Of a DNA stretch of 64,000 nt, positions 58,215 to 64,000 are shown one piece after another. Location of the stretch: assembly GCA_015709595.1 (NCBI GenBank), contig CP054178.1, positions 248,001-312,000 on the forward strand. The letters run 5' to 3'. Made by a program: the position numbers and the translations under genes. The stretch's first letter is position 1. Each line of letters begins with the position of its first letter. The DNA is from Phycisphaeraceae bacterium. GTDB taxonomy: Bacteria > Planctomycetota > Phycisphaerae > Phycisphaerales > SM1A02. The notes under the pieces were generated by a model that worked only from the letters and a program-made list of their open reading frames with translations, ran no database searches and was not told the origin of the DNA.

Positions 58215-60489
58215 CCCGCGCAAACTCAAGCCAGGCGAACTCGCGCGGCTGCTCAACAGCACGACGCTGGGCGAGGTGATCAGCGAGCGGCAGCTCCACC
58301 GACATCGCACGCGCGCGGGGTTCCGCGTCGCGGCCGACGGCGATGCGGGCAAGGTTGATCTGTTCCGATACGTGGCGTGGCTGGCGACCACGCGGCACGA
58401 GGCGATCGCCGATGCTGCCAATGCGCCGGAAGGTCTGACGGGTTACGACGCGATGAAGGAGCGTGCTCGGCTCCGCAACGCGATGCTGTCGCTGTCGGGA
58501 CGGGACATTGGTGATCTGCCGTCGGTTGCGGACCCCGCCAGGCGAGATCGAGCCGCGCGGGACTTCCGGTACTTCTGCGAGGCGTACTTCCCGCAGACGT
58601 TTCACCTGAAGTGGTCGGATGACCATCTCAAGGTCATCGCCAAGATCGAACAGGCGGTGCTCGAGGGCGGGCTGTTTGCGATGGCGATGCCGCGCGGCTC
58701 AGGCAAGACCTCGCTCTGCGAGATCGCGTGTCTGTGGGCGTTGGTGTACGGGCACCGGGAGTTCGTGGCGCTCGTGGGGTCGGACGAAGAGCACGCGGCG
58801 GGGATGCTGGACTCGATCAAGGCGGAGCTGGAGAACAGCGAGATCCTCGGCGGGGACTTCCCAGAGGTCTGCCACCCGATCCGCTCGCTCGAGGGCATTC
58901 ACCAGCGGGCGTCAGGGCAGCTCTACCAGGGCAAGCAGACCCACATCGGCTGGACCGCCCGGGAGATCGTGCTGCCCACGATTCCGGGCTCCGCGGCATC
59001 GGGCGCGATCATTCGTGTCGCGGGGATCACGGGCCGCATCCGTGGCATGAAGCACAAGCGTGTCGACGGGGTGAGCGTCCGCCCTTCGCTCGTACTGATC
59101 GACGACCCGCAGACCGACGAGAGCGCTCGCTCGCCGTCGCAGTGCGCCAATCGCGAGCGCATCCTCGCCGGTGCAATCCTCGGCATGGCCGGACCCGGAC
59201 GGAAGATCGCTGGCCTGATGACGCTGACGGTGGTCCGCCCTGACGATCTGGCGGACCGCATTCTCGACCGCGACAAGCACCCGCAATGGCAGGGCGAGCG
59301 GACCAAGATGGTCTATTCGTTCCCCAAGAACGAGAAGCTCTGGGCCGAGTACGCCCGCGTGCGGGCCGAGGGGCTTCGCGCCGATCGCGGGATAAGCGAT
59401 GCCACGGCGTTCTACGGCAAGCACCGGACGGCGATGGATGAGGGAGCGGTCATCGCCTGGCCGGAGCGGTACAACCACGACGAGTTGTCGGCGGTGCAGC
59501 ACGCCATGAACCTGCGGCTGCAGAACGAGTCCGCATTCTTTGCCGAGTATCAGAATGAGCCGCTGCCAGAGGTCGAGGTCGCCGACGACCTTCTGAGCGC
59601 CGACCAGATCGCAGCGAAGGTGAACGGGCACGCCCGCGGGCTTGTCCCACTCGGGTGCTCGCACCTGACGATGTTCGTGGACGTGCAGGGCAAGGCACTG
59701 TTCTACCTCGTGGCCGCCTGGGAGGACGACTTCACGGGGCACATCATCGACTATGGCACCGAGCCGGACCAAAAGCAGGCGTACTTCACGCTTCGGGATG
59801 TGCGCCGGACGCTCGGGGCCGCTTCGCCACGCGCTGGCGTTGAAGGCGCGATCTACGGCGGTCTGGAGCGGCTCATCGAGGCGACTGTGGCTCGCGAATG
59901 GCGGCGCGACGACGGCGCGATGGTGCGGATCGACCGGTGCTTGATCGACGCCAACTGGGGTTCGTCAACGGACGTGGTCTATCAGTTCTGTCGCCAGAGC
60001 CCGCACGCGAGCGTGCTGACACCCAGCCACGGCAGGTATGTCGGCGCGAGCAGCCTCCCCTTTAGTGACTACAAGCGCAAGCGCGGCGAGCGGGTCGGAC
60101 TGAACTGGCGCGTACCGATCGTGACCGGGAAGCGGGCGGTGCGGCACGTCCTGTTCGACACCAACTACTGGAAGTCATTCGTGCACGCGCGTCTCGCGGT
60201 GCCCATGGGCGATCCCGGCGGGCTCTCTCTGTTCGGCCAGAAGCCCGAGATACACCGTCTGCTGTCGGAGCACCTCACCAGCGAGTACCGCGTGCGTACG
60301 GAGGGTCGGGGCCGCACTGTGGACGAGTGGAGGCTCCGTGTCGAAGGACTCGACAACCACTGGCTCGACGGGTTAGTCGGCGCTGCGGTCGCCGCTTCCA
60401 TGCAAGGCGCTGTGCTCTTTGGCACGGACCACAAGGTCATTGTCCGACCTCGGATCAGGCTCTCGCAGCTTCGAGGAGGCCGTCGATGA
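58204..60489 (+). CDS. terminase large subunit
   Basis: 761 residues from a GTG that overlaps the preceding gene. After an N-terminal HTH-like part comes Walker A MPRGSGKTS (162-170) and Walker B SLVLIDDPQTDES (about 295-306). The nuclease part has an Asp in TMFVDVQGKALFYLVAAW (about 490) and another in RIDRCLIDANWGS (about 575). The motor packages DNA through the portal. Length is above the roughly 640 of lambda gpA. Intact, with ATGA coupling to the next gene. Confidence 0.92.
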   Translation: MAIDPRKLKPGELARLLNSTTLGEVISERQLHRHRTRAGFRVAADGDAGKVDLFRYVAWLATTRHEAIADAANAPEGLTGYDAMKERARLRNAMLSLSGRDIGDLPSVADPARRDRAARDFRYFCEAYFPQTFHLKWSDDHLKVIAKIEQAVLEGGLFAMAMPRGSGKTSLCEIACLWALVYGHREFVALVGSDEEHAAGMLDSIKAELENSEILGGDFPEVCHPIRSLEGIHQRASGQLYQGKQTHIGWTAREIVLPTIPGSAASGAIIRVAGITGRIRGMKHKRVDGVSVRPSLVLIDDPQTDESARSPSQCANRERILAGAILGMAGPGRKIAGLMTLTVVRPDDLADRILDRDKHPQWQGERTKMVYSFPKNEKLWAEYARVRAEGLRADRGISDATAFYGKHRTAMDEGAVIAWPERYNHDELSAVQHAMNLRLQNESAFFAEYQNEPLPEVEVADDLLSADQIAAKVNGHARGLVPLGCSHLTMFVDVQGKALFYLVAAWEDDFTGHIIDYGTEPDQKQAYFTLRDVRRTLGAASPRAGVEGAIYGGLERLIEATVAREWRRDDGAMVRIDRCLIDANWGSSTDVVYQFCRQSPHASVLTPSHGRYVGASSLPFSDYKRKRGERVGLNWRVPIVTGKRAVRHVLFDTNYWKSFVHARLAVPMGDPGGLSLFGQKPEIHRLLSEHLTSEYRVRTEGRGRTVDEWRLRVEGLDNHWLDGLVGAAVAASMQGAVLFGTDHKVIVRPRIRLSQLRGGRR

Positions 60490-60674
60490 GCACTGCCCGC
60501 GAGGCCCCGCGACCTCTGAAGCAAGAAGCCCGCGGGCTGATATGTCCAAAGTGCGGGTGTCGCCACTTCGAGGTGCTCTACACCCGTGCCGCACCTGGCG
60601 GTGCCCTGCGACGCCGCCGCGCGTGCCGTCATTGCGGTCGCCGCGTGACGACCCATGAACGAATCGGCGGCTGA
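60486..60674 (+). CDS. small NrdR-like zinc ribbon protein
   Basis: 62 residues. ICPKCGCRHFEVLYTR and RRRACRHCGRRVTTHERI give a CxxC...CxxC ribbon closely patterned on the zinc finger of the NrdR repressor, but without the ATP-cone. It overlaps the terminase stop (ATGA). Possible DNA-binding or terminase partner; the family role is unknown. Confidence 0.65.
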   Translation: MSTAREAPRPLKQEARGLICPKCGCRHFEVLYTRAAPGGALRRRRACRHCGRRVTTHERIGG

Positions 60675-60687
60675 CTCTGCATCGTGG

Positions 60688-60754
60688 TTCTACCGGTGGC
60701 ATTGGTTGCTTCAAAACGGGCTGCGACGCGCGCAGGGCGAGCCGCTTTTGCATA
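60688..60754 (+). promoter_or_regulatory. conserved block upstream of gpW-like gene (prophage B)
   Basis: Carries TCTACCGGTGG (60688-60698) and GCTTTTGCATA (60744-60754), the same two words found at 35-100. Probable late-operon control region. Confidence 0.4.
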
Positions 60755-60801
60755 GGTAGCACGTGACGACGAGCTTTCGCTCGCTCGTCTCGCTACACCC
60801 G

Positions 60802-61014
60802 ATGCCTGACCCATCTCCCAACCCGGATCTCGAGCAGGCCATACGCGACAACGCGTTGCAGCCCGCCAAGGCCTCCGTCGACGGCCAGTCCGTCGAGCAG
60901 CACCCGCTGAAGGACCAGATCGAGGCCGACCGCTACCTCGCGTCCAAGGCTGCCGCGAGGAAGCCCGGCCTCGGCATCAAGTTCGCCAAGATCGTCCCCC
61001 CCGGTTCTGTCTGA
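60802..61014 (+). CDS. gpW-like head-tail joining protein (prophage B)
   Basis: 70 residues, the second copy of the gene at 148-354, identical in most positions and nearly identical in DNA over 60886-60985. ATG 60802 is set by alignment of the two copies. It sits seven bases before the portal ATG, as in prophage A. Confidence 0.6.
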   Translation: MPDPSPNPDLEQAIRDNALQPAKASVDGQSVEQHPLKDQIEADRYLASKAAARKPGLGIKFAKIVPPGSV

Positions 61015-61021
61015 CCCGCCC

Positions 61022-62578
61022 ATGCTGAAAGCGATTGTCAACATCATGAGCCGGGTCGGTCGCGGGACGCAGGCCGCCTCTCCCTCCCCGGCGGCGTCGC
61101 GTGCTCCGCACGGAGGCGGATCGCGTGGCGGCCGTCGTTTGGTCGTCGCCAAGTTCGACTCGGCCAAGACCACGCCGGAGAACCGCAAGCACTGGGCGAA
61201 TGCGGACGGCCTCTCGCCCAACGCCGCCATCAACCCCGAGGTCCGTCGCGTCCTCCGCAACCGCGCTCGCTACGAAGTCGCCAACAACTCGTATGCCAAG
61301 GGCATCGTACTCACGCTCGCCAACGACACCATCGGCACCGGTCCCCGGCTGCAGATGCTCACTGACGACGCCGACGCGAATGCTCGCATCGAGGATGCGT
61401 TTGAGCAGTGGTCGCGGGCCGTCGACCTTCCCGGCAAGCTCCGCACCATGCGGTTGGCCCGGGCAGAGAGTGGCGAGGCGTTCGCGCTTCTGATCAACAA
61501 CCCCGGCATCGCGTCAGCGGGCTCGCCCGTGTCGCTTGATCTCAAGCTCATCGAAGCGGACCAGGTCTGCACGCCCTTGCTTCGCCGCGGGCGCAACGAC
61601 GAGATCGACGGCATCGCTCTGGATGAGTGGGGCAACCCCTCCGCGTACCGTGTGCTCAAGCGTCACCCCGGGGACAGCGGCGTGTTCCGCACGCCCATCG
61701 ACGACCTCACGGCCTACGACACGTTCCCGGCCTCTTCGGTCGTGCACTACTTCCGTCCGGACCGGCCTGGCCAACTCCGCGGCATCCCTGACATCACGCC
61801 GGCGCTCCCGCTGTTCGCGCAGCTCCGCCGGTACACATTGGCGACCATCGCGGCCGCCGAGACCGCCGCCAACTTCGCCGCCGTGATCTACACCGACGCG
61901 CCGGCTAACGGCGAGGCCGATCCGCTGGAGCCGATGGACGAGGTCGAACTCGAGCAGCGTCTGGCGACCGTCCTTCCGGGCGGCTGGAAGCTCGGCCAGG
62001 TTCATGCCGAGCAGCCGACGACGACGTTCGGCGAGTTCAAGCGCGAGATCCTCAATGAGATCGCCCGATGCCTGAACATGCCGTTCAACGTCGCAGCCGG
62101 CAACTCCTCCGGGTACAACTACGCCAGCGGTCGCCTTGACCACCAGGTGTACTACAAGAGCATCCGCGTCGAGCAGCACCACCTGCAGCTTGCCGTGCTC
62201 GATCGCATCCTGAAGGCGTGGCTCAACGAGGCGGTGCTTGTCGAGGGACTGCTCCCGCAGTCCCTGCGGACCATCGCCGCAACGCTCCCGGAGCACGCGT
62301 GGTTCTGGGATGGCGTCGAGCACGTTGATCCAGCCAAAGAGGCGAACGCCCAGGCCACCCGACTGGCCAACCACACGACCACGCTCGCCGCGGAGTTCGC
62401 CCGGCAAGGCCGCGACTGGGAGCAGGAGCTCCGCCAGCGTGCCAAAGAGCTCACGCTCATGAACGAGCTCGGCCTCGCGCTCGCAAGCGCACCGGCCGCC
62501 GCTCCGGCCGCGAACGCGCCCGCCGAAGACCCCGCAGACAACGTTGATGAGGAGACCGCCAGTGCCAGTCACCGCTGA
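61022..62578 (+). CDS. phage portal protein, lambda gpB family (prophage B)
   Basis: 518 residues, a paralogue of the prophage A portal with the same conserved C-terminal motif (AAGNSSGYNYASGRLDHQ). Differences cluster in the N-terminal tail, around residues 165-240 and at the C-terminus. It overlaps the next gene by 17 bp. Confidence 0.93.
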   Translation: MLKAIVNIMSRVGRGTQAASPSPAASRAPHGGGSRGGRRLVVAKFDSAKTTPENRKHWANADGLSPNAAINPEVRRVLRNRARYEVANNSYAKGIVLTLANDTIGTGPRLQMLTDDADANARIEDAFEQWSRAVDLPGKLRTMRLARAESGEAFALLINNPGIASAGSPVSLDLKLIEADQVCTPLLRRGRNDEIDGIALDEWGNPSAYRVLKRHPGDSGVFRTPIDDLTAYDTFPASSVVHYFRPDRPGQLRGIPDITPALPLFAQLRRYTLATIAAAETAANFAAVIYTDAPANGEADPLEPMDEVELEQRLATVLPGGWKLGQVHAEQPTTTFGEFKREILNEIARCLNMPFNVAAGNSSGYNYASGRLDHQVYYKSIRVEQHHLQLAVLDRILKAWLNEAVLVEGLLPQSLRTIAATLPEHAWFWDGVEHVDPAKEANAQATRLANHTTTLAAEFARQGRDWEQELRQRAKELTLMNELGLALASAPAAAPAANAPAEDPADNVDEETASASHR

Positions 62579-64000
62579 CAAGACCAAGACGATCCCAGCC
62601 CTCACGCTCACGGCAACCGCCGACATCACCGTCGCCGCGGCCGCTGACGGGCAAAGCGCTCCGCTCCCACGCTTCAAGATGGTCGCGTACACCGGTGGCG
62701 CGATGCGCGTCGCGGGTTGGCGGCACCCGGTCGTGATCGATCTCGCGGGCTTGGCGGTGCCATCGCAGGCACGCCCCATCCGCTTCGGGCATGACCCGCT
62801 GTCGGGCGTCGGCCACACCGATTCGATCCGCGTCGAGGCCGGGCAGCTCGTGGCGACGGGCGTGATCTCGCGTGACACGAGCGCCGCCAAAGAGGTCGTC
62901 GCGTCCTCGCGGAACGGCTTCCCCTGGCAGGCCTCCGTCGGCGCGAGCGTCGAGGAGTTTGAGTTCATCAAGGACAACCAGAAGGCGACGGTCAACGGCC
63001 AGGAACTCACCGGCCCGGTCAACGTCGTCCGCAAGGCCACGCTCGGCGAGATCAGCTTTGTGGATCTCGGCGCAGACGGCCGCACCAGCGCGAGCATCGC
63101 CGCGCGTCAGAACAAGGAGCCCAGCGTCATGGCCGACGATCCCACGACTTCCAATCCCACCCCGTCCCCAATCATCGCCACCGAGCAGACGCCTGAGCAG
63201 GTCCGCGCTGCGGCGCTCGCTGAGACCGCCCGCATCGCCGCCGTCCGCAAGGTTTGCGGCGGCAAGCACAGTGAAATCGAGGCCCAGGCTATCCGCGACA
63301 ACTGGGATGCCACGCGTACCGAGCTCGAGGTCCTGCGTGCCAGCCGACCCAAGGCCCCGGCCATCCACGCCCCCGACACCAGCGTGACCAGCGAGGTGCT
63401 CGAAGCCGCGTGCTTCCAGAGCGCCAAGCTCGAAGGCATCGAGAAGGTCTGCTCCACGCAGGCAATCGAGATCGCCGCCAAGCGGTTTCAGGGCGGGCTG
63501 GGCCTGCAGGAACTCCTGTTCGAGGCCGCCATCGCCAACGGCTACACCGGCCGCACCTTCCGCGACAGCCGCCGCGTGCTCGAGGCCGCGTTCGGTCGCG
63601 GGATCGAGGCGGGCATGACCACCATCGATGTGGGTGGCATCCTCTCCAACGTCGCCAACAAGTTCCTGCTCGAAGGCTTCTTTAGCGTCGAGCGCGTGTG
63701 GCGGAGCATCTGCGCCGTCCGCAACGTCAGCGACTTCAAGACCGTCACCAGCTACCGCCTGGTCGGCAAGGACCAGTACGAGCAGGTCGCCCCCGGCGGC
63801 GAGCTCAAGCAGGGCACGCTCGGCGAGGAGACCTACACCAACAAGGCCGACACCTACGGCCTGATGCTCTCGATCGACCGCCGCGACATCATCAACGACG
63901 ACCTCGGGGCGATCACCACTGTCCCCCGCAAGCTGGGCCGCGGCTCGGGCCTGAAGATCAACGACGTGTTCTGGACGGCGTTCATGAACAACGCCGCGTT
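62562..64000 (+). CDS. fused prohead protease-major capsid protein (prophage B), cut by window end
   Basis: Starts at GTG 62562 (PVTADKTKTIPALTLT) and is open to the end of the window (479 codons). It shows the same order as the prophage A gene: protease domain (RHPVVIDLAGLAVPSQARPI; GFPWQASVGASVEEFEF), linker, capsid part (ILSNVANKFLLEGFF; SIDRRDIINDDLGAI). The linker differs in length and sequence while both domains are conserved. Finding the same fusion twice shows it is not an assembly artefact. Confidence 0.88.
   Translation, partial: MPVTADKTKTIPALTLTATADITVAAAADGQSAPLPRFKMVAYTGGAMRVAGWRHPVVIDLAGLAVPSQARPIRFGHDPLSGVGHTDSIRVEAGQLVATGVISRDTSAAKEVVASSRNGFPWQASVGASVEEFEFIKDNQKATVNGQELTGPVNVVRKATLGEISFVDLGADGRTSASIAARQNKEPSVMADDPTTSNPTPSPIIATEQTPEQVRAAALAETARIAAVRKVCGGKHSEIEAQAIRDNWDATRTELEVLRASRPKAPAIHAPDTSVTSEVLEAACFQSAKLEGIEKVCSTQAIEIAAKRFQGGLGLQELLFEAAIANGYTGRTFRDSRRVLEAAFGRGIEAGMTTIDVGGILSNVANKFLLEGFFSVERVWRSICAVRNVSDFKTVTSYRLVGKDQYEQVAPGGELKQGTLGEETYTNKADTYGLMLSIDRRDIINDDLGAITTVPRKLGRGSGLKINDVFWTAFMNNAA

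Overview
The window is GC-rich and looks chromosomal or megaplasmid-borne from a planctomycete, probably class Phycisphaerae. The clearest clue is a host-type gene at 10171-10596. It encodes a two-helix membrane protein ending in a CSSCGYDLRG...CPECG zinc ribbon, a motif very common in Phycisphaerae genomes. Weak Shine-Dalgarno use in several genes and the phage and cargo families fit that reading. This is an inference; no rRNA or other marker gene lies in the window.

Layout. (1) 1-15.05 kb is the late region of a lambda-order siphovirus prophage (prophage A): gpW-like joiner, portal, fused protease-capsid, decoration protein, head-tail completion, tail tube, tail chaperone, tape measure, tail-tip proteins, a methyltransferase, a DUF115-like enzyme and a Ser/Gly-rich protein with a Hint (intein-like) domain. 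(2) 15.05-26.6 kb holds a copper-resistance block on the minus strand: copZ-csoR-copA, a CusABC-type efflux operon and two small metal-associated exported proteins. Two near-palindromic ATACT-(C/G run)-AGTAT sites sit at promoters and suggest one shared regulon. The copA stop codon overlaps the stop of the last phage gene. (3) 26.9-30.0 kb has tandem hairpin terminators and a large-serine-recombinase cassette (small protein, DUF2924, recombinase, HTH protein). (4) 30.1-44.2 kb is a defence island. Four minus-strand genes, some with stop/start overlaps, encode an SNF2-DUF3883 helicase, a DUF1156 DNA methylase, a DUF499 ATPase and a large protein with an N-terminal nuclease-like domain. A divergent XRE regulator and ImmA-type metalloprotease gene pair faces them. 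(5) 44.25-60.7 kb is the early and packaging region of a second, related prophage (B): sigma-like factor, Sak4-like ATPase, DUF669, RusA, helicase, Prim-Pol/DUF3987 primase, ParB-methylase fusion, small minus-strand genes and terminase. (6) 60.8-64 kb is the start of prophage B's late region. It repeats the order of positions 1-3.9 kb at a constant offset of 60,660 bp across the gpW-portal start.

Sequence quality is uneven. The flanks are almost clean: a few one-base gaps in G/C runs in 1-26 kb and none seen in 48.5-64 kb. Nearly every gene from about 27.5 to 48.2 kb is broken by repeated single-base deletions, although its protein family stays readable when frames are joined. I treat these as probable consensus errors in an under-covered accessory region rather than true pseudogenes. 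Coordinates there are outer limits of the reconstructed genes.

Taken together the window reads as a stacked accessory region: two related prophages flanking metal resistance, an integrase cassette and an anti-phage island. The most novel-looking elements are the four-gene defence operon and the Hint-domain tail-region protein.
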